64,000 nt of DNA from Pseudomonas sp. RIT-PI-q (GCF_001297125.1 NZ_LHPC01000029.1:90834-154833), one strand, 5' to 3'; positions 32,897 to 42,111 are shown, counted from the first letter of the stretch. The notes: generated by a model not told the origin, from the letters alone. Numbers and translations are program-made.

Positions 32897-33835
32897 ATGA
32901 CTTCCGTGGCGTTTGTGGTTTTCGAGGGTTTCCAGTCCATGGCGCTGGCGGCCATGCCGGTGTTCGAGTACGCCAACTTCAGCGCGGGCGAAACGCTGTA
33001 TGACGTCTGCGTGCTGTCCGAGGACGGCCGCACCTACCGCGCTTCTGGCGGTTTGAGTGTCGGCACCGAGGCGTTTGATGAGCGGGTGTTCGACACGGTG
33101 ATCGTGGTCGGCGGCGATGCCATCCTCCAGCAGGCGCCTGAAGGTGTGCTGAGTTACCTGCGCGACAGCGTTAAAACCGCTCGGCGCACCGCATCGATCT
33201 GCTCCGGGGCCTTTGTTCTGGCCCAGGCCGGCTTGCTCGACGGACGCCGGGCGACGACGCATTGGGCTTACGCGCGGGACCTGCAAGCACGGTTTCCGTC
33301 GATCAAGGTCGAGGAAGACCGCATCTATGTGATCGACGGTTCGATCTGGACCTCCGCCGGAATGACCGCTGGCATCGACCTGGCGCTGGCCATGGTCGAG
33401 AAGGACCATGGTGCCGAACTGGCCCGCTCCGTGGCGCAGAAGCTGGTGATGTACCACCGCCGCGCGGGCGGTCAGTCGCAGCACTCGGCGCTGCTGGAAC
33501 TGGAACCGAAATCCGACCGCATTCAGACCGTTCTGGGTTATGCCCGGGAACACCTCACCGAGACCTTGTCGGTGGAGCAACTGGCGGACGTCGCGCGCCT
33601 CAGCCCTCGGCAGTTCAGCCGGGCCTTTCGCGCCGAAACCGGCCAGTCGCCGGCCAAGGCCATCGAGAACCTGCGCCTGGAATCGGCACGGCAGATGCTG
33701 GAGCGCGGACGCCTGACCCTTGATCAGATAGCCGGAGCGTCAGGTTTCAGCGACTGCCGCCGCATGCGCGAAGCCTTCCTGCGCGCGTTCGGCCAACCAC
33801 CGCAAGTCATCCGCCGCAACGCCAGAACCCTGTAG
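32897..33835 (+). CDS. GlxA-type transcriptional regulator (DJ-1/PfpI plus AraC domains)
   Basis: 312-aa paralogue of the 19421 regulator with the same domain order: DJ-1/PfpI part with TASICSGAFVLAQAGLLDGR and a C-terminal AraC part (ETLSVEQLADVARLSPRQFS; LTLDQIAGASGFSDCRRM). ATG 32897 has GAGGAC 9 bases upstream and gives the standard N-terminus MTSVAFVVFEGF; the longer start at 32849 is rejected. The stop codon TAG (33833-33835) is formed by the first bases of the adjoining REP element. Confidence 0.92.
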   Translation: MTSVAFVVFEGFQSMALAAMPVFEYANFSAGETLYDVCVLSEDGRTYRASGGLSVGTEAFDERVFDTVIVVGGDAILQQAPEGVLSYLRDSVKTARRTASICSGAFVLAQAGLLDGRRATTHWAYARDLQARFPSIKVEEDRIYVIDGSIWTSAGMTAGIDLALAMVEKDHGAELARSVAQKLVMYHRRAGGQSQHSALLELEPKSDRIQTVLGYAREHLTETLSVEQLADVARLSPRQFSRAFRAETGQSPAKAIENLRLESARQMLERGRLTLDQIAGASGFSDCRRMREAFLRAFGQPPQVIRRNARTL

Positions 33836-33920
33836 GAGCTGGCTTGCCAGCGAAAGCGATCTGCCAGTGACATTGATGGTGAATGTGCTGCCGTCTTCGC
33901 TGGCAAGCCAGCTCCTACAA
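33832..33920 (+). repeat. REP pair overlapping the end of the GlxA regulator
   Basis: GTAGGAGCTGGCTTGCCAGCG arm begins at 33832 and supplies the TAG stop of the regulator. Spacer and closing arm are nearly the same as in the pair at 31873-31960. Confidence 0.95.
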
Positions 33921-33950
33921 TGAGGGGTGTAGTCACTTGTGGAGGTGCAG

Positions 33951-34610
33951 ATGAAAATCTCGGCCAAACTGGCGTTTTTTGCCGTCATCGGCACGCTCGC
34001 CTATCTCGGTCTGGCGGTGTGGGGGATGGGCGGCTTTGCCGCTTTTTTCTCCCATGCACCGCTGGTGGTCATTGTGCTGGCCACTCTGGTGATGACCGTC
34101 GCGTCGCTGTTCACCGAGGTCAATCTGAGTTCCGGGGAGCGCGAAGACCGGGCCAATCGCTGGGTGCTCCCGGCCTTCGGGGTGATCGGATTGTTGAGTG
34201 GTTATCTGCCGGCTTACACCGACCGGATCGACTTCTGGACCTTCGGTGAAGAAGGCGTGCGCTGGCTCGGGGCGTTGTTGTTCATCGTCGGCGGCGCGCT
34301 GCGGATCTGGCCGGTGTTTGTACTGGGCAAGCGTTTCAGCGGTCTGGTGGCGATTCAGCCGGGGCACAGCCTGGTCACCGACGGGATTTATCGCAGCCTG
34401 CGCAACCCCAGTTATCTGGGGCTGGTGGTCAACGCCGTGGGTTGGGCGCTGGCCTTTCGTTCCGGTGTTGGCCTGTTGCTGGCCGCGCTGACGCTGATCC
34501 CGCTGATCGCGCGCATTCATTCGGAAGAAGCGCTGCTGAGGGCGCAGTTTGGCAGTGAATACGAGGCCTATTGCGCCCGGAGCTGGCGGTTGATTCCTGG
34601 GGTTTACTAG
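33951..34610 (+). CDS. Isoprenylcysteine-methyltransferase-like membrane protein
   Basis: 219-aa inner-membrane protein with about five hydrophobic segments, of the isoprenylcysteine carboxyl methyltransferase / phospholipid methyltransferase superfamily. The SAM-binding C-terminal region is recognisable: GHSLVTDGIYRSLRNPSYLG and EEALLRAQFGSEYEAYC. Bacterial members methylate unknown lipids or acids. Start ATG 33951 has an ideal GGAGGT site 8 bases upstream. It stands alone downstream of a REP pair. Confidence 0.88.
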   Translation: MKISAKLAFFAVIGTLAYLGLAVWGMGGFAAFFSHAPLVVIVLATLVMTVASLFTEVNLSSGEREDRANRWVLPAFGVIGLLSGYLPAYTDRIDFWTFGEEGVRWLGALLFIVGGALRIWPVFVLGKRFSGLVAIQPGHSLVTDGIYRSLRNPSYLGLVVNAVGWALAFRSGVGLLLAALTLIPLIARIHSEEALLRAQFGSEYEAYCARSWRLIPGVY

Positions 34611-34628
34611 CCCATTCACCTATCCCCC

Positions 34629-34704
34629 TGCTCGCGAAGGGGCCGTCACATCCAACATTGTTGTTGACTGAGCCACCGCTTTCGCAAGCAAGCTAGCTCC
34701 TACA
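34629..34704 (+). repeat. Degenerate REP pair
   Basis: CTGCTCGCGAAGG left half without the GTAGGAGC end, spacer GTCACATCCAACATTG, and right arm AAGCAAGCTAGCTCCTACA, mutated in the stem. It lies between two convergent genes. Confidence 0.75.
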
Positions 34705-35373
34705 TTAGATTTTCTGTAGGCGGATTAGGCCGTCGGCGTCTGTGCGGGCCTCGACCGAGTCGTAGCTGGCTAATGTGGCATGCGAGGTTTCGATCGGATG
34801 ATCGTGAGTTGCTGTCACTACGATGAGGTCCGCACCCGCCGCTTCGGCCGCGAGAATCCCCACGGTGGCGTCTTCGAAAATCAGGCACTCCGTCACGTCG
34901 ACACCCAACCGCTTGGCAGCCAGTCGATAGCCCGCAGGATCAGGCTTGCCAGCGCTGACGTCCTCGGCTGTGACCATCACCGCCGGCTCAGGAATCCCCG
35001 CTGCCGCCATCCGGCGCAACGCCAGGGCCTTGGGCGCTGAGGTGACAATGGCCCATTGCTGGGCGGGGAGCGACTTCAGGAAGTTCGCCGCACCCGGCAC
35101 CTCGACAATGCCTTCGACATCCTCGATTTCCGCTTCGGTGATAAACGCCGCTTCAGCCTCGGCATCCACCCCGGGCAGCGCCAGGCGATTGATGGTATCG
35201 ATGGCGCGAGCGCCATGGATGGTGGGCAGGAAGGACTCGACATCGACCCCATGGCGCAAGGCCCAGGCGGCCCAGATCCGCTCGGCGGCGGCAATGGAGT
35301 TGAGGACGGTGCCGTCCATATCGAACAGGAAAGCTCGGTACGGGGTATTGAAGACGGATTCGTAAACAGACAA
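34705..35373 (-). CDS. HAD-family phosphatase
   Basis: 222-aa haloacid-dehalogenase-superfamily hydrolase, subfamily IA with a helical cap, similar to sugar-phosphate or phosphoglycolate-type phosphatases. Motif I FLFDMDGTVLNS, motif II VTSAP, motif III AGKPDPAGY and motif IV IFEDATVGILAAEAAG are all present. The start is probably TTG at 35373, which follows AGGAAGCGACC and gives (M)SVYESVFNTPYRAFLFD; an ORF reading further to 35415 has no ribosome-binding site. Physiological substrate unknown. Confidence 0.88.
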   Translation of the reverse strand: MSVYESVFNTPYRAFLFDMDGTVLNSIAAAERIWAAWALRHGVDVESFLPTIHGARAIDTINRLALPGVDAEAEAAFITEAEIEDVEGIVEVPGAANFLKSLPAQQWAIVTSAPKALALRRMAAAGIPEPAVMVTAEDVSAGKPDPAGYRLAAKRLGVDVTECLIFEDATVGILAAEAAGADLIVVTATHDHPIETSHATLASYDSVEARTDADGLIRLQKI

Positions 35374-35422
35374 AAGGTCGCTTCCTTTCTCAAAGGTCTG
35401 CCAGCGAATGTACACGATCCCT

Positions 35423-35521
35423 GTAGGAGCTGCCGAAGGCTCGGGCCGCGTTCGGACGATCTTTTGATCTTCGCTTCTAAAAAATCAAAATCAAAAGATC
35501 GCAGCCTCCGGCAGCTCCTAC
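35423..35521. repeat. Inverted repeat of the GTAGGAGCTGCC type
   Basis: GTAGGAGCTGCCGAAGGCTC at the left and GCCTCCGGCAGCTCCTAC at the right, with an inner GATCTTTTGATCTTCG / ATCAAAAGATCGC pairing. It belongs to a second REP class seen in Pseudomonas. The right end supplies the stop codon of the response regulator (complement of 35518-35520). Confidence 0.9.
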
Positions 35522-35925
35522 AAAGTGCGGCGTGACTTCAGCGCACCTTCCACACAATCAAGCAATTGCCCCAGCGCCCACGGTTTCTTGATGAACGAAA
35601 CCGCATGCCTGACCCCTGAGCTTTCCGGCGTCTCGAACCCGGACATGATCATGATCGGCTTGTCCGGCCAGCGGTCGCCGAACAGATTGGCCAGGTCCGC
35701 GCCGTTGAGTTTTCCCGGCATGGTGATGTCCGTCAGCAACAACCCGACTTTTTGCGAATGCTGTTCCAGATACGCCGACGCGGCGTCCGCGCTGACATGC
35801 GGCTCAACCACAAAGCCTTCTTCCTGAAGAATTTCACAGAGAAATTCGAGGATCAGCGGATCGTCCTCCACCACAAGAATCAACCCGCCAGGAAGGTTAT
35901 CCCCCGCCGCCGATACTGGACTCAT
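35518..35925 (-). CDS. Single-domain response regulator (CheY-like)
   Basis: 135-aa receiver domain without an output domain. Phosphoacceptor D66 in LLTDITMPG, acidic pocket E20-D21-D22, switch serine S95 in IMSGFE and K114 in FIKKPW are all in place, so it should be phosphorylatable. No sensor kinase is adjacent, so it is an orphan, perhaps acting in a phosphorelay or as a phosphate sink. ATG 35925 preceded by GGGAGCGGC; a longer frame to 36015 has no ribosome-binding site. The TAG stop lies within the neighbouring repeat. Confidence 0.93.
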   Translation of the reverse strand: MSPVSAAGDNLPGGLILVVEDDPLILEFLCEILQEEGFVVEPHVSADAASAYLEQHSQKVGLLLTDITMPGKLNGADLANLFGDRWPDKPIMIMSGFETPESSGVRHAVSFIKKPWALGQLLDCVEGALKSRRTL

Positions 35926-36038
35926 GACTTTGCCGCTCCCTGATTGTAAAAATGATTTCGCGGGCGTAAATCCGCTGCCTATCTGGTATGAGCAGCGGAC
36001 TCGACGGAAATTCATTTTTGATACAGGCAGCGATGAAA

Positions 36039-37652
36039 TCAGGCGTCCTGCAGGATCAGGTCGGCCCCCTTCTCCGCGACCATCAGCACCGCAGCATGGG
36101 TATTACCGGAGGTCACGTTGGGGAAAATCGACGCATCGACGATGCGCAAACCACCCAGGCCATGGACTTTCAAACGCTTGTCCACCACCGACTTTCGCTC
36201 GTCCGCGCCCATGGCGCAGGAACCGCACAGGTGGTAGATCGAACCGCTGTTTTCACGGAAATACTGCAGCATCTGCTCGTCCGTCTCGACGACCGGACCT
36301 GGCAATACTTCCTCGACGGTGATGTTTTTCAGCGCAGGCGCCTGCATGATTTTGCGCATCAGGCGGCTGCCCTGGATGACCTCGTCGATGTCCTTTTGCG
36401 TGCTCAGGTAATTGGGGTCGATCAGCGCGGCGTCCCGCGGATTTTTCGAGGCGATCTCGATGTGCCCGCGACTGGTCGGACGGCACGGATTGAAGCACAA
36501 CAGGAAACCTGAATACGGTTCGGGCTTGAGGCTGGCCTTGTTGTTTTTCGGGATCTGGTACGACAGCGGGTTGAAGTACAACTGCAGGTTCGGATTGGCT
36601 TGCTGCTCGGTGCCACGGAAGAAACCGCCGGCCTGGTTGACGCTCATCGCCAGTGCGCCCTTGCGGGTGAACAGGTATTTAAGACCGAGTTTGAACTGGC
36701 CGAACAGCGAACTCAGCTGATCGTTGAGCGTCTCGATGTTGGCCTTGTAGTAATAGCTGGCGCACAAATGGTCTTGCAGGTTCTGCCCCACCGCCGGCAG
36801 GTGTTTGACCAGCGGGATGTTGTGTTTGGCCAGCAGCGCCTTATCGGCCACACCGGACAATTGCAGAATCTTCGGCGTGTCCACGGCTCCGGCGCAGAGG
36901 ATCACTTCCTTGTTTGCGGTAAAGGTTCGAACCACGCCGTGTTGGGTGACTGAAATCCCGGTCGCACGTTGCTGTTGATCATCAAACAACACCCGATCCA
37001 CCAGGGCGTAATGTTCGACCGTCAGGTTCGGCCGGCTCAATGCCGGGTGCAGGTGCGCAAAACTGCTGGAGCAGCGTTGGCCGTTGCGGGTGTTGACGTC
37101 GTAGATGCCAGAGCCTTCGAATTTCGGGCCGTTGAAGTCGTCGCTGTGCGGGTAGCCGAGTTCGTCGCAGCCCTTGAGGAACACGTCGCAGATCGGATGG
37201 GTCTGGCCCTTCATCGGGGTGATGCTGATCGGGCCGCTGCCGCCGTGGTATTCGCTGTCCCCGAGCGGGTGGTTTTCCAGTTTGCGGAAGTACGGCAGCA
37301 CTTCCTTGAAACCCCAGCCGTCGTTGCCGTTGGCTGCCCAGTCGTCGAAGTCATGGGCCTGGCCACGGACGTAGATCATCGCGTTGATCGACCCCGAACC
37401 GCCTTGCACCTTGCCGCGCGGGGCATAGATTTCACGGTTGTTCAGCTGCTTTTGCGGCTGGCTGTAGTACATCCAGTTGAAGGTCGGGTTGTAATACATT
37501 TTGGCGAAGCCGACCGGAATCCTGAACCACAGGGAACTGTCCTTGCCGCCCGCCTCCAACAGCAATACCGAGTATTTCCCGGACGCCGAGAGCCGATTGG
37601 CCAGGATGCAACCTGCGGCGCCAGCGCCAGCGATGATGTAGTCGTAAGTCAT
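36039..37652 (-). CDS. GMC-family flavin oxidoreductase (choline/alcohol dehydrogenase type)
   Basis: 537-aa glucose-methanol-choline oxidoreductase. FAD motif IIAGAGAAGCILANRLSAS at the N-terminus, then GMC signature RGKVQGGSGSINAMIYVRGQ, and the C-terminal catalytic histidines in YHLCGSCAMG and SGNTHAAVLM. It oxidises a primary alcohol to the aldehyde, probably passing electrons to the respiratory chain. It has no BetI/BetB neighbours, so choline is unlikely; the nearby aldehyde dehydrogenase (40560) could finish the oxidation, which is inference from proximity. Confidence 0.93.
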   Translation of the reverse strand: MTYDYIIAGAGAAGCILANRLSASGKYSVLLLEAGGKDSSLWFRIPVGFAKMYYNPTFNWMYYSQPQKQLNNREIYAPRGKVQGGSGSINAMIYVRGQAHDFDDWAANGNDGWGFKEVLPYFRKLENHPLGDSEYHGGSGPISITPMKGQTHPICDVFLKGCDELGYPHSDDFNGPKFEGSGIYDVNTRNGQRCSSSFAHLHPALSRPNLTVEHYALVDRVLFDDQQQRATGISVTQHGVVRTFTANKEVILCAGAVDTPKILQLSGVADKALLAKHNIPLVKHLPAVGQNLQDHLCASYYYKANIETLNDQLSSLFGQFKLGLKYLFTRKGALAMSVNQAGGFFRGTEQQANPNLQLYFNPLSYQIPKNNKASLKPEPYSGFLLCFNPCRPTSRGHIEIASKNPRDAALIDPNYLSTQKDIDEVIQGSRLMRKIMQAPALKNITVEEVLPGPVVETDEQMLQYFRENSGSIYHLCGSCAMGADERKSVVDKRLKVHGLGGLRIVDASIFPNVTSGNTHAAVLMVAEKGADLILQDA

Positions 37653-37700
37653 GCACGGTTACCGCGTAAGTCGTTATTCATAAAACCCGCGCCGTCCCCT

Positions 37701-37791
37701 GTAGGAGCGAAGCTTGCTCGCGAAGGCGTCGTGTCAGTCAACATTGAAATTGACTGACCCACCGCTTTCGCGGGCAAGCCTCGCTCCTACA
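37701..37791 (+). repeat. REP pair
   Basis: Arms GTAGGAGCGAAGCTTGCTCGC and GCGGGCAAGCCTCGCTCCTAC around a 45-base spacer; the arms differ in subtype. Confidence 0.93.
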
Positions 37792-37809
37792 GGGATTGCG
37801 CCATTTTCG

Positions 37810-39027
37810 TCAGCCCCTGGCTGGCGATGTGTCTTTGACGTCAGCCGGGGTTGCCGCCATTTGCAGGTGCAGGCGTTCGCCGGTGTACGGCGAATGCTTG
37901 CGCACTACGTCCATGTTCAGCTCCACGCCCAGGCCCGGCTCGGTGGACGGAATGATGTAGCCGTCCTCCCATTGCAGCGGCTTGGTCAGCACTTCGGCGT
38001 GGAAACCGCCCCAGGTCATGATGCTTTCCTGGATCAGGAAATTCGGCGTACACGTGGCCAACTGGAAACTCGCCGCCGCGCCAATCGGCCCGTTGTACAA
38101 GTGCGGCGCGATTTGCGCGTAATACGCTTCGGCCATGCTGGCGATCTTCTTCGCCTCCAGCAGACCGCCACAGCGCGCGACGTTCATCTGCAGGATCGAC
38201 GCCCCGCCCGCCTGCAACAGCTTGAAGAATTCATACTTGGTGGTCAGCCGCTCGCCGGTGGCAATGGGAATCGAGGTCTTGGCCGCGACCTGTGCCATGG
38301 CGTCTTCCTGACCCGGCGGCACCGGCTCTTCAAACCACAGCGGATCGTATTTCTCCAGGCGCTTGGCCAGGCGGATCGCCGACGACGGCACCATTTGCCC
38401 GTGGGTGCCAAATAGCAAGTCGCACTTGTCGCCCACCGCTTCGCGGATCTTGCGGCAGAAGGTTTCGCAGCGCTCCAGCACTTCCAGCGAAATCTGGTGC
38501 CCGGAGTACGCGGTGTACGGGCCGGCCGGGTCGAATTTCACGGCGGTGAAGCCTTTGTTCATGTTCTCGATGGCGCACTCGGCGGCCAGGTCCGGGTCGT
38601 CGTAGTCGTACTCGCCTTTGCTGTTGACCGGGTACAGGTAGGTGTAGGAACGCAGGCGTTCGTTGACCTTGCCGCCCAGCAACTCGTACACCGGTTTGTT
38701 CGCCGCTTTGCCGATGATGTCCCAGCAAGCCATTTCCAGGCCGCTGACCACGCCCATCATGGTCAGGTCCGGACGCTGGGTGAAACCGCTCGAATAGGCC
38801 TGGCGGAAGAAACGCTCGATGTGGTGCGGGTCGTGGTTGAGCAGGTAGCGTTCGAACACGTCTTCAATGATCGGCAGCATGGCTTTGGGGCCGAAGGTCG
38901 CAGCGTAGATTTCGCCTACGCCTTCGATGCCGCAATCAGTCTTGATCTTGACGAACAACCAGTACATGCCGCCGATGTGCGGTGGCGGTACGGCAACGAT
39001 ATGGGTTTCAAGGGCGACGATTTTCAT
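37810..39027 (-). CDS. Mandelate racemase/muconate lactonizing (enolase superfamily) enzyme
   Basis: 405-aa enolase-superfamily enzyme, probably a sugar-acid dehydratase or cycloisomerase. Features: N-terminal capping domain ending in DIIGKAANKPVYELLGGKV, then the barrel with AVKFDPAGPYTAYSGHQ, DLLFGTHGQM, WFEEPVPPGQE, ATGERLTTKYE and APHLYNGPIGAAA. The pattern is reminiscent of galactonate-type dehydratases and of 3,6-anhydrogalactonate cycloisomerase, but I cannot fix the substrate. The ATG at 39027 follows the MFS stop by one base (TGA G ATG), so enzyme and transporter form an operon; the GTG at 39036 inside the MFS gene is rejected. Confidence 0.88.
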   Translation of the reverse strand: MKIVALETHIVAVPPPHIGGMYWLFVKIKTDCGIEGVGEIYAATFGPKAMLPIIEDVFERYLLNHDPHHIERFFRQAYSSGFTQRPDLTMMGVVSGLEMACWDIIGKAANKPVYELLGGKVNERLRSYTYLYPVNSKGEYDYDDPDLAAECAIENMNKGFTAVKFDPAGPYTAYSGHQISLEVLERCETFCRKIREAVGDKCDLLFGTHGQMVPSSAIRLAKRLEKYDPLWFEEPVPPGQEDAMAQVAAKTSIPIATGERLTTKYEFFKLLQAGGASILQMNVARCGGLLEAKKIASMAEAYYAQIAPHLYNGPIGAAASFQLATCTPNFLIQESIMTWGGFHAEVLTKPLQWEDGYIIPSTEPGLGVELNMDVVRKHSPYTGERLHLQMAATPADVKDTSPARG

Positions 39028-39028
39028 C

Positions 39029-40348
39029 TCAGGCACCTGTTTTGTTCAAAGATTGACGATTGATACGTGCGCGCAAGGTCAGGGCCGCGAGGGTCCCGAG
39101 CAGGCCGACGAAGGCGATGTAGCCGAAATACAGCTTGTAACCAAAGGCACCGGGAAAATGTTCGGTGAGGTAGCCGTTGATCAAGGGAATAAAAGCATCC
39201 GGCAGGTAACCGACCACCGACACAATGCCGATCGCCAGCCCGGTGATGCGCAGGGGAATGTTGCAGGTGTCGAGGATCGCCCAGTACAAGCCCCGAATGG
39301 CGTAAGTCATCAGGCCGATGAAAATCACCGTGCCGATCAGCAGGCCGATGCTATTGAGTGCCGGGAACACGATAAGCCCGACCATCGCCAGCGACGCCAG
39401 CAACAGCGCGACGATCAGCACCGAGATGTTCGAGAACTTGTCACCCAGCCAGCCGCCGCCGATGCCGCCGATGGGGCGCATCCACAACTTGATGGTGGTG
39501 ATGGTGCCGGCCATGACCGCCGTCATGCCGCCGCCCTGCAGGTAATCGGAGAAACTGTAAGTGGCCCAGAAGATGTGATAACCGCAGAAGACGATGGCGG
39601 TCACCAGCCACAGTTCGGGGATTTTCACCAACGTCGCCAGGTCGTTGAGCAGGTTGTACTTGCCCTTCTCCACCGCTGCCGTGTCTTCCATGGACTTCGG
39701 GTCCTTGATCAACACCAGCACACAGCCGATGGCGATACAGGTAAACGCGTACAGGTAAACCACGTGTTTGAAACCTTCGGCCGCCGACTCGCCACGGGTT
39801 TCAGTGGCGAAAGCGAACAGGCCCAGGGCCACGGTTGCCAGCAAGGCTTCGACCAAGCCACGACCACCGTCGAGAATGCCGAAGAAGCGGCCCTGCTCGG
39901 TGTGGTGAGCGATCATTTTCACGCGCTTGAGCACCGAGGCCCAGAACGTCAAGCCGGTGGTCAGGCCCCAGCAACCGAAGATGATCATCAGGCCGGTCAT
40001 CGATGGCGCGGTGGAGTACCAAAGGCCCAAGGCACCGGTGGCGACCAGCGAAAAGAAGATCAGGAAACGCGGGGCGATGCGGTCAGCCAGCCAGCCACTC
40101 GGCAGGTAGCTGAGGAGGAAAATCGTACCAAGCATCGAGTACAGATAACCCAGCTCGCTGTGGTTGATCTGGAACACGTCGAGCATGGTGGTCTGGTAGA
40201 CCTGCCGCAGGTAGAGGATCGGGTAAATCGCACCGGCGGCCAGCACCAGCAGCATCAACTGGATGTAGCGACTTCCCTTGTCACTGTGGCTTTTTGAACC
40301 CGCGTTCGAACCCTGAACAGCGGCAACAGTGGTTGCAGGCTTGGACAT
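39029..40348 (-). CDS. MFS transporter
   Basis: 439-aa major-facilitator protein with about twelve hydrophobic segments. It opens after a polar 25-residue tail at YIQLMLLVLAAGAIYP, and has the loop motif PSGWLADRIAPRF between TM2 and TM3. It resembles the organophosphate/hexuronate-type group of the superfamily. It is upstream and translationally linked to the enolase-superfamily gene, so it probably imports that enzyme substrate, likely a sugar acid. ATG 40348. Confidence 0.92.
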   Translation of the reverse strand: MSKPATTVAAVQGSNAGSKSHSDKGSRYIQLMLLVLAAGAIYPILYLRQVYQTTMLDVFQINHSELGYLYSMLGTIFLLSYLPSGWLADRIAPRFLIFFSLVATGALGLWYSTAPSMTGLMIIFGCWGLTTGLTFWASVLKRVKMIAHHTEQGRFFGILDGGRGLVEALLATVALGLFAFATETRGESAAEGFKHVVYLYAFTCIAIGCVLVLIKDPKSMEDTAAVEKGKYNLLNDLATLVKIPELWLVTAIVFCGYHIFWATYSFSDYLQGGGMTAVMAGTITTIKLWMRPIGGIGGGWLGDKFSNISVLIVALLLASLAMVGLIVFPALNSIGLLIGTVIFIGLMTYAIRGLYWAILDTCNIPLRITGLAIGIVSVVGYLPDAFIPLINGYLTEHFPGAFGYKLYFGYIAFVGLLGTLAALTLRARINRQSLNKTGA

Positions 40349-40453
40349 CAATGTGACCTCGGGCAGCCCGGTGGTCCGGGCGCCCCAAATAATTGTTTTT
40401 ATGGGTGTGGCGTGAAGCTAGTGCCGATCACTTAACGTGAAGAACCGCGTTGT

Positions 40454-40519
40454 GTAGGTGCCAGGCTTGCCGGCGAAGGCGTTTTCAAGGCCGCCTTCGC
40501 CGGCAAGCCTGGCTCCTAC
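40454..40519 (+). repeat. Compact REP palindrome of the GGCTTGCCGGCG subtype
   Basis: GTAGGTGCCAGGCTTGCCGGCG and its complement with only a 20-base spacer, between the MFS and aldehyde dehydrogenase genes. Confidence 0.93.
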
Positions 40520-40559
40520 ACATCCGGTTCTCCCTAAACTGATCGGTGTTGCGGGCGGA

Positions 40560-41984
40560 TCAGTACTTCATGACCACCAGCCGCGTCTGGGTGAATTCGA
40601 GCATGCCGTGCTTGCCGTCATCGCCGCCCAGGCCCGAACGTTTCCAGCCGGCGTGGAAGCCCTGGTACGGGTCGGCCGGAGTGCGGTTGACGTACAACTC
40701 GCCAGCCTCGATGGCGTTGGCGACTTTCATCGTGGTGCGGTAGTTCTCGGTGTACAGCACCGACGACAGGCCGAACTGATGATCGTTGGCCATGGCCAGT
40801 GCTTCGTCGATGTCGCGGTACTTGAGCACCGGCAGCACCGGGCCGAAGATTTCTTCCTGGATGATTTCCATGTCCTGGCGGCAGCCGCTGAGCAGGGTCG
40901 GCGGGTAGAAATGACCGTTGCCTTGCGGGATAAAACCGCCTGTTTCCAGTACAGCACCGTCGGCGATGGCGCGCTCGACCATGGCGTGGATGTTCTGTTG
41001 CGAACTGGCGTTGACCAACGGGCCCATCAGGCTGGCGTCGGTGGCGCGGTCGCCGAACTTCACCGCGCTGATCTTGGCTTTGAGCAGCGCGAGGAATTGG
41101 TCGTAGACGCCTTCCTGCACGTAGACCCGCTCCACTGCCGTGCATAACTGGCCGCAGTGGGTGGTCTTGGAGGCCACGATCGCGCTGGCGGCGGCTTCAA
41201 GATCGGCGTCGGCTTCGATGATCGCCGGGGTTTTACCGCCCAGTTCCAGGGAAGGCTTGGCGATGTTGGCCTTGCAGTAATCAAGCACGATGCGCCCGGC
41301 GTTGACGCTGCCGGTCAAGGTGATCAAACCGACGGCCTTGTGCGTGCAAACGGCGGCGGCGGTGGCGTGGTCCATGGTCAGGATGTTGACCACACCGGCC
41401 GGCAAGCCGGATTGCCGGACGGCCTTGGCGATTTCGAAGGCCGAGGTCGGCGTGTTGTTGCTCGGACGCACCACCACCGTGTTGCCGGCAATCAACGCCG
41501 GGGCGATTTTGCGCAGCAAGGTGTAAACCGGGTAGTTGAACGGAATCAGGCACGCCACCACGCCAATCGCTTCGCGGTGCAGGAACAGGTTTTCGTCCGG
41601 GGTGTCGCTGGGAATGATCTCGCCTTCGATACGGCGCGCCCACTCGGCGTGGTAGCGGGTGATCTGCGCGGCGTAACGGGCTTCGTTGCTGGCGTCGCTG
41701 ACACTTTTGCCGGACTCCGCAGCCAGGGCCTCACCGATGTTTTTGGCGCAGGCCTCAAGGGCATCGGCAAACGAGCGCAGGTGTTCGGCGCGTTCGATGC
41801 TGGTGAGTTTGCCCCAGGTTTTCTGGGCGGCGGCGGCAGCGTCTACGGCAGCGGTGGCTTCAGCGCTGCTGGCCGCCGAAACGTGGCCAACCAGGGCTTC
41901 AGTCGCCGGGTTGTAGACTGCGATCAGCGCGTCGCTGGCAGGCTCAATGAAGTGACCGTTAACAAAATTTCGCTCGAGTCGCAT
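40560..41984 (-). CDS. Aldehyde dehydrogenase (lactaldehyde/glycolaldehyde type)
   Basis: 474-aa NAD-dependent aldehyde dehydrogenase similar to AldA (lactaldehyde dehydrogenase). Catalytic C281 in THCGQLCTAVERV, general base E247 in PSLELGGK and cofactor loop LTGSVNAGR are intact; N149 in IPFNYP stabilises the oxyanion. Likely substrates are lactaldehyde, glycolaldehyde or the aldehyde formed by the GMC enzyme. It ends the sugar-acid cluster and is followed by a REP pair and the LysR gene in the same direction. Confidence 0.93.
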   Translation of the reverse strand: MRLERNFVNGHFIEPASDALIAVYNPATEALVGHVSAASSAEATAAVDAAAAAQKTWGKLTSIERAEHLRSFADALEACAKNIGEALAAESGKSVSDASNEARYAAQITRYHAEWARRIEGEIIPSDTPDENLFLHREAIGVVACLIPFNYPVYTLLRKIAPALIAGNTVVVRPSNNTPTSAFEIAKAVRQSGLPAGVVNILTMDHATAAAVCTHKAVGLITLTGSVNAGRIVLDYCKANIAKPSLELGGKTPAIIEADADLEAAASAIVASKTTHCGQLCTAVERVYVQEGVYDQFLALLKAKISAVKFGDRATDASLMGPLVNASSQQNIHAMVERAIADGAVLETGGFIPQGNGHFYPPTLLSGCRQDMEIIQEEIFGPVLPVLKYRDIDEALAMANDHQFGLSSVLYTENYRTTMKVANAIEAGELYVNRTPADPYQGFHAGWKRSGLGGDDGKHGMLEFTQTRLVVMKY

Positions 41985-42111
41985 GTGAATCGCCCATCGT
42001 TGTTTTTATCCAGTTCGAGCAGTCTTGGCATCCTGAGCGGGTTGAACAAACGATTTATTGCGCGGCTAAACATTCGAAAAATGCACATTACCCCAAACAA
42101 CAATTTCCCCT

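Noticed and set aside
38927..40297. 456-codon plus-strand frame
   Set aside because: Antisense of the MFS gene at 39029-40348; the product is rich in Q, H and D without any domain.
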